Shown here: piece after piece, positions 51,460 to 64,000 of the stretch | Layout of the letters: the number at the start of each line of letters is the position of its first letter | How positions within the stretch are numbered: the first letter of the stretch is position 1 | Source: Pseudomonas sediminis | Lineage (GTDB): Bacteria; Pseudomonadota; Gammaproteobacteria; Pseudomonadales; Pseudomonadaceae | Direction: 5' to 3' | Assembly: GCF_039555755.1 (NCBI RefSeq) | Contig: NZ_CP154631.1 | Location: 1,984,001-2,048,000, forward strand | Length of the DNA stretch: 64,000 nt | The notes under the pieces: model-generated | The model's input: the letters and a program-made list of their open reading frames with translations, nothing else | What the model was told of the DNA's origin: nothing | Database searches by the model: none | Program-made: the position numbers and the translations under genes

Positions 51460-51807
51460 ATGTCGATCCAGCGCCTGCATGTGGCCAAACGCTACAGCGA
51501 AGTGGTGATCCACAACGGCACGATTTACCTCGCCGGCCAGTTGGCCGACGACTTCGACGGTGACATCCGCGAGCAGACCCGCCAGACCCTGGCCAACATC
51601 GACAAGATGCTGGCTGAGGGTGGCAGCGATAAGAGCAAGATCCTCTCGCTGACTATCTTCATCAAGGACATGGCCGACTATGACGGCCTCAACGCCGAGT
51701 ACGACGCCTGGGTCGCCGATGGCCATGCACCGGCACGCGCCTGCGTCGAAGCGAAGATGTACAAGCCCGAAGTGCTGGTGGAAATGTGTGTGGTGGCTGC
51801 CGTCTGA
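51460..51807 (+). CDS. RidA family enamine/imine deaminase
   Basis: A 115-residue RidA (YjgF) protein. The arginine in HAPARACVEAKM and the strand IYLAGQLADDF are characteristic. RidA proteins hydrolyse imines and enamines released by flavin or PLP enzymes; between dadA and dadX it would clear iminopyruvate formed by DadA. It is 39 bp downstream of dadA with CAAGGAG 13 bp before the ATG. The operon is interrupted after it by a terminator. Confidence 0.92.
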   Translation: MSIQRLHVAKRYSEVVIHNGTIYLAGQLADDFDGDIREQTRQTLANIDKMLAEGGSDKSKILSLTIFIKDMADYDGLNAEYDAWVADGHAPARACVEAKMYKPEVLVEMCVVAAV

Positions 51808-51815
51808 GGCGGCCA

Positions 51816-51899
51816 CAGCTTTTTGTTGCCTGCCATCCATGGCGGCAACCCTCCGGGCCGTCGCAAGCGACGTCAAAAAATTCTCCCGGAATCTTTTTG
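51816..51899. repeat. Intergenic repeat, copy 2 (CAGCTTTTT...CCTGCCATCC...)
   Basis: See 3267-3351: shared CAGCTTTTT, CCTGCCATCC-TGG and CTCCCGG segments. It sits 9 bp after the ridA stop and before a terminator. Confidence 0.6.
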
Positions 51900-51911
51900 T
51901 GTTGGCTTTTC

Positions 51912-51938
51912 ACCCGGCTCCCCCGCCGGGTTTTTTTT
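51912..51938 (+). terminator. Rho-independent terminator between ridA and dadX
   Basis: ACCCGGC pairs with GCCGGGT over six bases of loop and is followed by a T-run. It separates ridA from dadX, so dadX may also have its own promoter in 51940-52020. Confidence 0.8.
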
Positions 51939-52022
51939 GAATGGCGATTTGTCGGCATAAGCCCGGATGTCACCGGACTACGAAAAATCGTCGCCTCAGT
52001 GAATGATTGAGAGAAACGAACC

Positions 52023-53096
52023 ATGCGCCCCGCCCGTGCCCTGATCGACCTCGACGCCCTGCGTCATAACTACCGTCTGGCCCGCGAAATGAGCGGCGCC
52101 CGTGCTTTGGCCGTGGTCAAGGCCGATGCCTATGGGCACGGAGCGGTGCGTTGCGCGCAGGCACTCGAAGCCGACGCTGATGGTTTTGCCGTGGCCTGCA
52201 TCGAAGAAGCGCTGGTGTTACGCGAGGCCGGCATCAGGGCGCCGATCCTGCTGCTCGAAGGCTTCTTCGAGGCCGACGAACTGGCGCTGATCGACCAGCA
52301 TGACCTGTGGTGCGTTGCCCATGCGCAGTGGCAGATCGAGGCTATCGAGCAGGCCCAACTGAGCAAGCCGCTGACCGTCTGGCTCAAGCTGGACAGCGGC
52401 ATGCACCGTGTCGGCCTGCATCCGGCCGAGTACCAGGCCGCCTATCGGCGTCTGCTGGCCAGCGGCAAGGTCAGCAAGATCGTACTGATGAGCCACTTCG
52501 CTCGGGCCGACGAGCCCGAGTGCGAGCGCACGAGTGAGCAACTGGCGGTGTTCCAGCAGGCTCGCGAAGGCCTCAGCGCCGAGGTCAGCTTGCGCAACTC
52601 GCCGGCCGTGCTTGGCTGGCCGCAGGTACCCAGCGACTGGGTGCGCCCCGGCATCATGCTCTACGGCGCCACCCCGTTCGAGCAGGCTCAGGAGCAGGCC
52701 GCGCGTTTGCGCCCGGTGATGACCCTGGAGTCGAAGGTCATCAGCGTGCGTGAGCTACCGGCCGGCGAGCCAGTAGGGTATGGCGCACGTTTCGTGGCCG
52801 AGCGGCCGACCCGCGTCGGTGTCGTCGCCATGGGCTATGCCGACGGTTATCCGCGTCACGCGCCGACCGGTACGCCAGTGCTGGTGGACGGTCAGCTGAC
52901 CCGCCTGATCGGCCGGGTGTCGATGGACATGCTCACCGTCGACCTGACCGATCTGCCGCAAGCCGGTCTCGGCAGTCGTGTCGAGTTGTGGGGCAAGCAG
53001 GTGTTGGCCAGCGACGTGGCCATGGCGTCGGGCAGCATCCCCTACCAGATCTTCTGCAACCTGCGACGGGTGCCGCTGCTCTATCTCGGCAACTGA
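52023..53096 (+). CDS. dadX: Alanine racemase, catabolic
   Basis: A 357-residue PLP racemase. Lys33 in [11 protein letters not shown] binds PLP; the second catalytic residue is the tyrosine in [15 protein letters not shown] (near residue 255), and [11 protein letters not shown] forms part of the barrel/beta-domain interface. It converts L-alanine to D-alanine, which DadA oxidises. Position after dadA-ridA identifies it as the catabolic DadX rather than the biosynthetic Alr. The ribosome site GAGAAACGAACC is weak. Confidence 0.94.
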   Translation: MRPARALIDLDALRHNYRLAREMSGARALAVVKADAYGHGAVRCAQALEADADGFAVACIEEALVLREAGIRAPILLLEGFFEADELALIDQHDLWCVAHAQWQIEAIEQAQLSKPLTVWLKLDSGMHRVGLHPAEYQAAYRRLLASGKVSKIVLMSHFARADEPECERTSEQLAVFQQAREGLSAEVSLRNSPAVLGWPQVPSDWVRPGIMLYGATPFEQAQEQAARLRPVMTLESKVISVRELPAGEPVGYGARFVAERPTRVGVVAMGYADGYPRHAPTGTPVLVDGQLTRLIGRVSMDMLTVDLTDLPQAGLGSRVELWGKQVLASDVAMASGSIPYQIFCNLRRVPLLYLGN

Positions 53097-53291
53097 GCCC
53101 GGATCGGAAGGCCGCTTGCGCTGTGCGCTCCACGGCGCGCCAATTGCTGACTCGAACGGCTCTAGCTCGAGGCTTTTCGAAAGAGTATGTGGGCCGTGTA
53201 GGCGAAGGGTGAACGCAAGTGTTGTAAATTCCGAACGCTATGCCATGATACGGACACTTTTCCGTCTCATATCCCAAGGGGGATTCCAGCA

Positions 53292-53840
53292 TTGGACGTC
53301 GGCGTTCGACTGCAATCGATTCGTAAGCTCAAAGGCCTATCCCAACGTGAACTCGCCAAGCGGGCGGGCGTCACCAACAGCACCATTTCCATGATCGAGA
53401 AGAACAGCGTGAGCCCCTCGATCAGCTCGCTGAAAAAGGTGCTCGGCGGCATTCCCATGTCGCTGGTGGAGTTCTTCTCCCTCGACATGGAGCAGGAGAA
53501 CCAGGTTCAGGTGGTCTACCGGGCCTCCGAGCTGACCGATATCTGCAGTGGCGCCATCACCATGAAGCTGATCGGCAAGGCTCATCCGAGCCGCGCCATT
53601 TCCTTCCTCGACGAAACCTATCCGGCTGGCGCCGATACCGGTGACGAAATGTACGCCCATGAGGGCGAGGAAGCCGGCATGCTGGTCGAAGGCAAACTGG
53701 AACTGACCGTGGGCAACGAGGTGTTCATCCTCGAGCCGGGCGACAGTTACTACTTCGAGAGCAGTAAGCCGCATCGCTTCCGCAACCCGTTCGATATGCC
53801 GGCGCGCTTGATCAGTGCCACGACGCCCGCGAACTTCTGA
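53292..53840 (+). CDS. pauR: XRE-cupin regulator PauR (repressor of polyamine catabolism)
   Basis: A 182-residue protein. The N-terminal XRE HTH (residues about 1-55) contains LSQRELAKRAGVTNSTISMI, and the C-terminal cupin contains GDEMYAHEGEEAGMLVEGKL and the SYYFESSKPHRFRNPF strand. In P. aeruginosa PauR silences kauB and the pau genes unless polyamines are present; here kauB and the pauB-like gene are 4-9 kb upstream. Start is TTG at 53292 behind AAGGGGG, 8 bp away. A PuuR-type alternative is nearly synonymous. Confidence 0.88.
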   Translation: MDVGVRLQSIRKLKGLSQRELAKRAGVTNSTISMIEKNSVSPSISSLKKVLGGIPMSLVEFFSLDMEQENQVQVVYRASELTDICSGAITMKLIGKAHPSRAISFLDETYPAGADTGDEMYAHEGEEAGMLVEGKLELTVGNEVFILEPGDSYYFESSKPHRFRNPFDMPARLISATTPANF

Positions 53841-53953
53841 TCAATAACCCTGCGACAATATGGGTTGTTTCGGTGGGCCGCGCTTGCCGTTATACTGACG
53901 CCCGCTCGCGAAACCGTGGCCGCGGGCGTGACTAGCCACGAAGAGGGTGTACC

Positions 53954-54376
53954 GTGAATCTGATGAAGAAAATGCTGGCAGTACCGGCTGCCGTATTGGC
54001 CCTGTGGGCAGTGACTGCTCAGGCCACGACCGATGAAGCTATCGCCGAGCGCCTCAAGCCTGTAGGCGACGTGTGCATCATGGGCGAAGAGTGCAAGGGC
54101 GTCGAAACCGTCGCTGCGTCCGCCGGTGGTGGTGCACGTACCGCTGACGACATCATCGCCAAGCACTGCAATGCCTGCCATGGCTCTGGTGTACTGGGCG
54201 CACCGAAGATCGGTGACACCGCTGCCTGGAAAGATCGCGCCGATCACCAGGGCGGCCTCGACGGCATCCTCGCTGCTGCCATCTCCGGTATCAACGCCAT
54301 GCCGCCGAAAGGCACCTGCGCGGATTGCTCGGATGACGAACTGCGCGAAGCGATCAAGAAGATGTCCGGTCTGTAA
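53954..54376 (+). CDS. cycB: Cytochrome c5
   Basis: A 140-residue periplasmic c-type cytochrome. The signal peptide (MLAVPAAVLALWAVTAQA) ends around residue 24. The haem motif is CNACH in AKHCNACHGSGV, the distal methionine lies in ISGINAMPPKG, and there is an extra cysteine pair CADC typical of cytochrome c5. The start is GTG (53954); an ATG four codons later is possible. Electron carrier in the periplasm or on the membrane. A clear terminator follows. Confidence 0.9.
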   Translation: MNLMKKMLAVPAAVLALWAVTAQATTDEAIAERLKPVGDVCIMGEECKGVETVAASAGGGARTADDIIAKHCNACHGSGVLGAPKIGDTAAWKDRADHQGGLDGILAAAISGINAMPPKGTCADCSDDELREAIKKMSGL

Positions 54377-54393
54377 GACTCGCCGCTTCCCTG

Positions 54394-54420
54394 AAAAAAC
54401 CGCCCTCTGGGCGGTTTTTT
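54394..54420 (+). terminator. Rho-independent terminator after cycB
   Basis: AAAAAACCGCCC-TCT-GGGCGGTTTTTT is a perfect symmetrical terminator 18 bp after the cycB stop; it can act on both strands. Confidence 0.92.
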
Positions 54421-54502
54421 CGTTTCTGGCGGTGGCATGCAACCATGCCGGTGGCTACACAGTCCAAGCAGCATTCGTCATGGATGTCGCGAGGAGCGCC
54501 AG

Positions 54503-56635
<2,133 letters not shown>

Positions 56636-56659
56636 CTCGCGCGAGGGCGCGCACAGTTT

Positions 56660-57337
<678 letters not shown>

Positions 57338-57394
57338 TTAGACAGGTTGTTAGCCAGTGTCTGGAGCCCGGGTGCAATCCGCGGGCTGCTCCGC

Positions 57395-57877
57395 TCAGGC
57401 GCTCTTGGTCAGGCGGCGCAGGATGTCCTTGGGAATGCCGCGCGTGTCCAGCGGCAGCTTGTCCGGCGCAGGCTCCAGGCCCAGCTCGTAGAGCCAGTTG
57501 AGCGTGTACTCGCGCAGTTGCTTGAGTTCGTACGCCTGCCACTGCTGACGAATCGCCGGAAAGGATTCGATCTCGAAGTCGAACGCGCGCAGTGGCTTAC
57601 GGCCGGTCAACGCGGCGCTGAGCAGTGGGTGGGCGTGCAGATCGTCGAGAGTGAACAGAAAAGACTCGCGCATGGCCACGCGCTGGGGAATGTCGAGGTT
57701 GGGTATCTGGGTGTAGCGATCCGGATTCAGTTCTACGTGCTGACGCTGCTCGCTGTGCTGATCTTCGGGCGACAGGCTCAGGACACTACCGCTTTCCAGG
57801 TCCAGCCAATTCTCCTGCTGCTCGCGGCCGTTGATCAACTGAGTCAGCGTGTCGAGGTCGAGAGTGAATGTGCGCAT
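57395..57877 (-). CDS. UPF0158 family protein
   Basis: A 160-residue protein. The pattern MRTFTLDLDTLTQLING, then LDLESGSVLSLSPEDQ and VELNPDRYTQIPNLD followed by RVAMRESFLFTLDDLHAHPLL is that of the UPF0158 family, whose function is not known. The ATG at 57877 follows a longer open frame without support. It is 105 bp before rep on the same strand. Confidence 0.85.
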   Translation of the reverse strand: MRTFTLDLDTLTQLINGREQQENWLDLESGSVLSLSPEDQHSEQRQHVELNPDRYTQIPNLDIPQRVAMRESFLFTLDDLHAHPLLSAALTGRKPLRAFDFEIESFPAIRQQWQAYELKQLREYTLNWLYELGLEPAPDKLPLDTRGIPKDILRRLTKSA

Positions 57878-57982
57878 GGTGCCAACCCCCTGTGTCTGAA
57901 CGATATCTTCTTTCTGACTGGCAAAAATGACGAGGGTGCCAGCCCGCCGAATAAACCGACCATACACCAGTCAGCCATGGCC

Positions 57983-59992
<2,010 letters not shown>

Positions 59993-60263
59993 GAGATCGT
60001 TCGCAGAAAAAAAGGCCGCGCATTTTAACAGGCCTGATGACTTCTGCCGCGACCGTCCGGAACTGTGGCCTAGCTCACGGAATTGCATAGCCATGCACTT
60101 GGTTAAGCGCTTTATTCCAGTACTCTGGTTCCACTTGTCTGTTTACTGGCTATACCTCAGGATCTGCACTACCTTTCGCACGGATGTGATTGATTAGACG
60201 CCGATTACGGCGCATTCAGGCGACGCGATTCGCCATCACTCTTGTGGTCATTGGGGAGGTTGC

Positions 60264-61943
60264 TTGTCCACGCTCGTCGAACCCTTGCGGTTGGTCCTGT
60301 TGGCGGAAACGCCGGACTGGGCCGAATTGTTGCGCGAGCAGTTGAGCGCCCTGGGCAGCCCATCCCCCCTGATTACCGCGCCGTCATGGGAGGCGGCCAG
60401 CAACCTGTTCGATGATCACGCCAGCGGTCTGCTGTTGAGTACCCCGGATCGCCTTCCCGAGCCGCATCAGTGCCCCTTGCCCATCGTCTTGCTACTCGAC
60501 GAAGAGCCAGTCGAAGAGCCGACCGGTGTCAGCGATTGGTTGGTGCGCGGCAGCCTCAGTCTCGATGTGTTGCGTCGCTGCCTGCGCTACGCGCGTGAAC
60601 AGGGCAATCTCAAGCACACCCTGCAACGACTAGCCGAGCAGGACCCCTTGACCGGTATCGCCAATCGCCAGGGCTTCCAGACCCTGCTCGCCGCGCGCCT
60701 GGCCGAGTGTGGTGGCCGTGGTCTTGTACTCGGTCATCTCGATCTGGATAACTTCCGCCACGCCAACGATGCCCTCGGCTACCAGGCTGGGGATCGCCTG
60801 ATCCTGCAGGTGGTGGCGCGGCTCAAGAGTCTGCTGCAGCCCTGCGATCAGATTGCGCGTCTGGGTAGCGACGAATTCGCTCTGTTGCTCGATGCACGCC
60901 GCGATCCGCAGCGCGTGGAGCGCCTCGCCGAGCGTGTCACCGAGGTATTGGGTGAGCCTTACTGGGTAGACGGCGAGAGTCTGTTGATCGGCTGTAGTCT
61001 GGGGCTCGCTCACGCCCAGCCTGGAGAGGGCGCCGACCCGCTGCTGTGGCATGCGCATATCGCCATGCAGCAGGCCAAGAATCAGCAAGGCTGCGTGTTT
61101 CATGTCTATGACGAACGCCGCAACCGCAGCGCACGCAGTCAGGCCGATCTGGAAGGTGAGCTGCGCCGGGCGCTGCGCCGAGATGAACTGGAGCTGCATT
61201 ACCAGCCGCGCCTGTGCCTGAAGAGCGGGCGCATCGTCGGCCTGGAGGCGCTGGTGCGCTGGCAGCACAGCGAGCGTGGGCTGCTCTCGCCCAATGAATT
61301 CGTGCCGTTGGCCGAAGAAACCGGATTGATCGTACCGCTCGGTTACTGGGTCATCTCCCGTGCCCTGCGCGACATGCAGTGGCTGCGTGGCCGTGGCCTG
61401 CCGGCGCTGCACATGGCAGTCAACCTGTCGTTCCGCCAGTTCCAGGACAGCCAATTGCTGCCGACACTCAGCCGCCTGATCGAAGAGCGTGGGGTGGACG
61501 CGCAGTGGCTGGAGTTCGAGCTGACCGAAACCGCAGTGATGCGCCGCAGCGACCAGGTGCAGCAGACCATGCTGGCGCTGGGACGGCTCGGCGTGCGTTT
61601 TTCGCTGGACGACTTCGGCACCGGGTTTTCCTCCTTCGTCCACCTCAACAGCCTGCCGATCACCCTGCTGAAGATCGACAGGAGCTTCGTCGGCGGCATG
61701 GGCGAGCGTGCCGAGAACCGCCAACTGGTGCGGGCGATGATCAACCTGGCGCATAACCTCAATCTCGAAGTGGTGGCCGAAGGGGTGGAGAACATCGAGC
61801 AGCTCGACATGCTGCGTCAGTTCGGCTGCGATCAGGTGCAGGGCTACCTGATCAGCAAGGCCGTGCCGCTGGCCGAGCTGGCGCGTTTTTTGGTGTTCGG
61901 CTTGCGTCAGCCGCTGCTGAGCGGTACTCCGCCTTCGGCGTGA
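60264..61943 (+). CDS. Degenerate GGDEF-EAL protein, c-di-GMP phosphodiesterase (ProE-like)
   Basis: A 559-residue protein. A short N-terminal REC-like region (1-115) precedes a GGDEF domain (about 128-285) whose motif is RLGSDEFALLL, not GGDEF, so it is inactive as a cyclase; the EAL domain (about 300-545) is complete: LEALVRWQ, VNLSFRQFQ, FELTET, DDFGTGFSSF, LKIDRSFV and AEGVEN. It should hydrolyse c-di-GMP. The equivalent position next to rep in P. aeruginosa is a phosphodiesterase (ProE). Start TTG 60264 behind GGGGAGG. No membrane span. Confidence 0.88.
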   Translation: MSTLVEPLRLVLLAETPDWAELLREQLSALGSPSPLITAPSWEAASNLFDDHASGLLLSTPDRLPEPHQCPLPIVLLLDEEPVEEPTGVSDWLVRGSLSLDVLRRCLRYAREQGNLKHTLQRLAEQDPLTGIANRQGFQTLLAARLAECGGRGLVLGHLDLDNFRHANDALGYQAGDRLILQVVARLKSLLQPCDQIARLGSDEFALLLDARRDPQRVERLAERVTEVLGEPYWVDGESLLIGCSLGLAHAQPGEGADPLLWHAHIAMQQAKNQQGCVFHVYDERRNRSARSQADLEGELRRALRRDELELHYQPRLCLKSGRIVGLEALVRWQHSERGLLSPNEFVPLAEETGLIVPLGYWVISRALRDMQWLRGRGLPALHMAVNLSFRQFQDSQLLPTLSRLIEERGVDAQWLEFELTETAVMRRSDQVQQTMLALGRLGVRFSLDDFGTGFSSFVHLNSLPITLLKIDRSFVGGMGERAENRQLVRAMINLAHNLNLEVVAEGVENIEQLDMLRQFGCDQVQGYLISKAVPLAELARFLVFGLRQPLLSGTPPSA

Positions 61944-61957
61944 GGCGCCGCAGTTCT

Positions 61958-62003
61958 GTAGCCCGAATGTAATCCGGGGCGCGCGCGTGTAGCCGGATTA
62001 CGG
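61958..62003. repeat. GTAGCCCGAATGTAATCCGG inverted repeat pair
   Basis: A 20-bp arm (61958-61977) with a partial second arm GTAGCCGGATTACGG (61989-62003). It overlaps the stop codon of the MATE exporter gene (61998-62000) and follows the EAL gene, so it lies between converging genes. Confidence 0.55.
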
Positions 62004-63383
62004 CAGGCAGGCCTCGCTCGCCAGTGCACTCGGCCGCTGCAGGCGCGCCGTCTTCCATTGGAAACCCAGCACCAGACCGCTCGCCGTGACTGCCAGCCCA
62101 GCCGCCAGCCCCCACCACACACCCTGCGCACCCCAGCCGAGCGGGAAGGCGAGCAGCCAGGCCATTGGTGCGCCCACGCACCAGTAACCCGTCAGACCGA
62201 TCAGCAGAGTGGTGCGGCCGTCGTTCAACCCGCGGATCGCACCCATGGCGATGCTCTGCAAACCATCGAACAACTCGAACCAGGCGGCAATCGCCAACAG
62301 GCCGACCGCGAGGGTGACGATATCGGCGAAAGCCGGGTCGTGACGGTCGAGGAACAGACCGATGATCCACTCTGGCAGCAGCCAGAACAGCAGGGCGAAC
62401 AGCAGCATCAGCGCGGCGCCCACGGCCATGCCCAGGTGCCCCGCCAGCCGCGACAGGTGCAGGCGGTCGGCGCCGTAGTGCAGGCCGACGCGGAAGGTCA
62501 CGGCATAGGACAACCCTTGCGGCACGATGAATGCCAGCGCCACCGTTTGTATGGCGATCTGATGCGCCGCCAGCTGCACGCTGCCCAGCGCGCCCATGCA
62601 CAGCGTGGCGAAGGTGAACAGTCCCTGTTCGGCGGCGTAGGTGCCGCCGATAGGCAGGCCCAGACGCAGCAGGGCGCGCATCTCCGCTCGCTGTGGGCGA
62701 CCCATGCCGTGCCGCAGCTGGTAGCGGTGATAGGTTGGCGAGAGCAGGATGTACAGCGCCAATGCCAGGGCCATGGCGCTGCTGACCAGCGCTGTGGTCA
62801 TACCGATGCCGCTCAGGCCCAGGCTGGGCAGGCCGAACCAACCCTTGATCAGCGCGTAGTTGATGACGAAATTGGCGGCGGTACCGACGATGCTGATGGC
62901 CATGACCGGGCCGGGATGGCCAATGGCACTGGTGAAGCCGCGCAGCGCCATGAAGCACAGGTAGCCGGGCAGTGCCAGCGACAGCGGGCGCAGGAATGCC
63001 ATGGCCTGGCTGGCTGCGTCAGGGTCCTGGCCCAGATGCGGCAGCAGCGGGCCCAGGCCATTGAGGCACAGCGCACTGACGGCGCCCAGCAGAATGGCCA
63101 GCCACAGACCATTGCGGATCAGGCGCGTGATGCCTGACGGGTCGCTCGCGCCGTGGCGAATGGCAATCAGGCTGCCCACCGCGGCGATCACCCCGGTGCA
63201 GAAGATCGAGAAAATGAAATAACAGGTGGCGCCCAGCGCGCCACCGGCCAGTTGCTGCGGACCGAGCATGGCCATCATCAGCGTGTCGGTGAAAATCATC
63301 AGCGCATGGGCCAGCTGGGCGGAGATCAGCGGGCCGGCCAGGCGCAACAGCGCAGCCAACTCGTGGCCAAGGGAATTCTTCAT
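61998..63383 (-). CDS. MATE-family multidrug efflux protein (NorM-like)
   Basis: A 461-residue, 12-span protein. N-terminal repeat KNSLGHELAALLRLAGPLIS then AQLAHALMIFTDTLMMAML, and second repeat GLPIGGTYAAEQGLFTFATL; conserved MATE residues are in TDTLMMAMLG and in the C-terminal half QIAIQTVALAFIVPQGLSY. Sodium- or proton-coupled export of cationic compounds. Its order relative to the EAL gene and rep agrees with P. aeruginosa. The stop codon lies in a REP-like element. I used the ATG at 63383. Confidence 0.9.
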   Translation of the reverse strand: MKNSLGHELAALLRLAGPLISAQLAHALMIFTDTLMMAMLGPQQLAGGALGATCYFIFSIFCTGVIAAVGSLIAIRHGASDPSGITRLIRNGLWLAILLGAVSALCLNGLGPLLPHLGQDPDAASQAMAFLRPLSLALPGYLCFMALRGFTSAIGHPGPVMAISIVGTAANFVINYALIKGWFGLPSLGLSGIGMTTALVSSAMALALALYILLSPTYHRYQLRHGMGRPQRAEMRALLRLGLPIGGTYAAEQGLFTFATLCMGALGSVQLAAHQIAIQTVALAFIVPQGLSYAVTFRVGLHYGADRLHLSRLAGHLGMAVGAALMLLFALLFWLLPEWIIGLFLDRHDPAFADIVTLAVGLLAIAAWFELFDGLQSIAMGAIRGLNDGRTTLLIGLTGYWCVGAPMAWLLAFPLGWGAQGVWWGLAAGLAVTASGLVLGFQWKTARLQRPSALASEACLP

Positions 63384-63522
63384 GATGAGTAAAACTTCGG
63401 CAGGGTAAGCATCCCCAGACTGTCGGGGGATGAGCAATGACAGCTATTCTCTGGTTTGTAGCGAATGCCCACAAAAGGAAAATAGCCATGACAGGCATGA
63501 TAAAAACTCATGGATCTATGCG

Positions 63523-64000
63523 GTGACGCGTCGTCTTCCACCGCTTTACGCCCTGCGCGCCTTCGAGGCCGCCGCACGCCATGCCTCCTTTACCCGTGCC
63601 GCTGAAGAACTGGCCATCACCCAGAGCGCGGTAAGCCGGCACATCCGCACGCTGGAGGAGTACTTCACTTGTCGTCTGTTCGAGCGTCGTGGCCGCAGCC
63701 TGCACCTGACCGATCCCGCCCGTGCTCTGTTGCCGGGGCTGAGCGACGGCTTCGATGCACTGGAGCGCGCCATCGCTGCGTTGCGCGCCGATGATGAGGT
63801 GCTGCGTCTGAAGGCGCCGTCGACCCTGACCATGCGCTGGTTACTCGCGCGGCTGTCGCACTTTCGCCTGGCCAACCAGGACAGCGAAGTGCAGCTCACC
63901 AGCGCCTGGATGGATGTGGATAAGGTCGACTTCCGCCACGAGCCATTCGACTGTGCGGTGCTGTTGTCCGATGGCCAGTTCCCGGATGAGTGGGAAAGCG
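63523..64000 (+). CDS. LysR-family regulator (GcvA-like), partial
   Basis: The frame is open to the end of the window (about 159 residues visible). The HTH is in LPPLYALRAFEAAARHASFT, AAEELAITQSAVSRHIRTLE and RLFERRGRSLHLTD, the GcvA/AmpR-like branch. The start is taken as GTG at 63523; an upstream ATG is out of frame. It is divergent from the MATE gene 139 bp away and may control it, as in several MATE/LysR pairs. Confidence 0.85.
   Translation, partial: MTRRLPPLYALRAFEAAARHASFTRAAEELAITQSAVSRHIRTLEEYFTCRLFERRGRSLHLTDPARALLPGLSDGFDALERAIAALRADDEVLRLKAPSTLTMRWLLARLSHFRLANQDSEVQLTSAWMDVDKVDFRHEPFDCAVLLSDGQFPDEWES

Noticed and set aside
49966..51876. A long minus-strand open frame continuing upstream of the Lrp gene (799 residues in total)
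   Set aside because: It is antisense to dadA and ridA; only the last 162 residues are an Lrp protein. High-GC codon bias keeps the opposite strand open.

Overview
The window is a high-GC gammaproteobacterial chromosome segment. Its right half has gene content and order like the Pseudomonas locus around dadA-dadX, pauR, cycB, xpt and rep, so the host is a Pseudomonas sensu lato, possibly of the mendocina/pseudoalcaligenes group (the species is an inference). Three blocks can be told apart by gene content, base composition judged by eye, and boundary signals.

Block 1 (1-16500) is a catabolic region for hydroxy/keto acids. It holds the end of a TRAP-type binding protein, a 3-hydroxyisobutyrate-dehydrogenase-like enzyme, three fumarylacetoacetase-fold hydrolases/dehydratases (one AraD1-like), an FMN hydroxyacid dehydrogenase, an Ldh2-type NAD dehydrogenase, a complete TctCBA tricarboxylate transporter, an iron alcohol dehydrogenase, a 2-ketoglutarate-semialdehyde dehydrogenase and three LysR regulators with palindromic operator candidates. 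The likely logic is import, oxidation, and C-C or C-O cleavage, with 2-oxoglutarate as the final product of the last gene pair.

Block 2 (about 16537-39324) is a genomic island of about 22.8 kb that splits a tRNA-Arg(CCG) gene. The 3' half of the tRNA lies at the left edge and the 5' half at the right edge, and their acceptor strands are perfectly complementary. An intact, slightly different tRNA-Arg(CCG) sits just inside the right edge. The island carries, in order: an orphan AbrB-like protein; a complete type I Wadjet (JetABCD) anti-plasmid operon flanked by diverged direct repeats; a cluster of small genes (a BPSL0761-like protein, an orphan DUF6088/AbiEi-like protein, a truncated HTH protein); and a lower-GC catabolic operon. 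That operon encodes a branched-chain-type ABC importer with a fused LivH-LivM permease, a Rieske oxygenase, a D-2-hydroxyacid dehydrogenase and a gamma-glutamyltransferase-family hydrolase. It is divergent from a FadR-type regulator and an aldehyde dehydrogenase. Fragments of IS66 elements follow. No integrase was found.

Block 3 (39360-64000) is core genome devoted mainly to polyamine/GABA and D-/L-alanine catabolism: gabDT, kauB, a pauB-like oxidase, the regulator pauR, lrp/dadR-dadA-ridA-dadX. It also holds a CZB-type chemoreceptor, an MFS transporter, cytochrome c5, an acyl-CoA hydrolase/transferase, xpt, rep, a GGDEF-degenerate EAL phosphodiesterase, a MATE exporter and the start of a LysR gene. 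Polyamine breakdown via KauB yields GABA, which GabT and GabD convert to succinate; DadX and DadA convert L-alanine to pyruvate.
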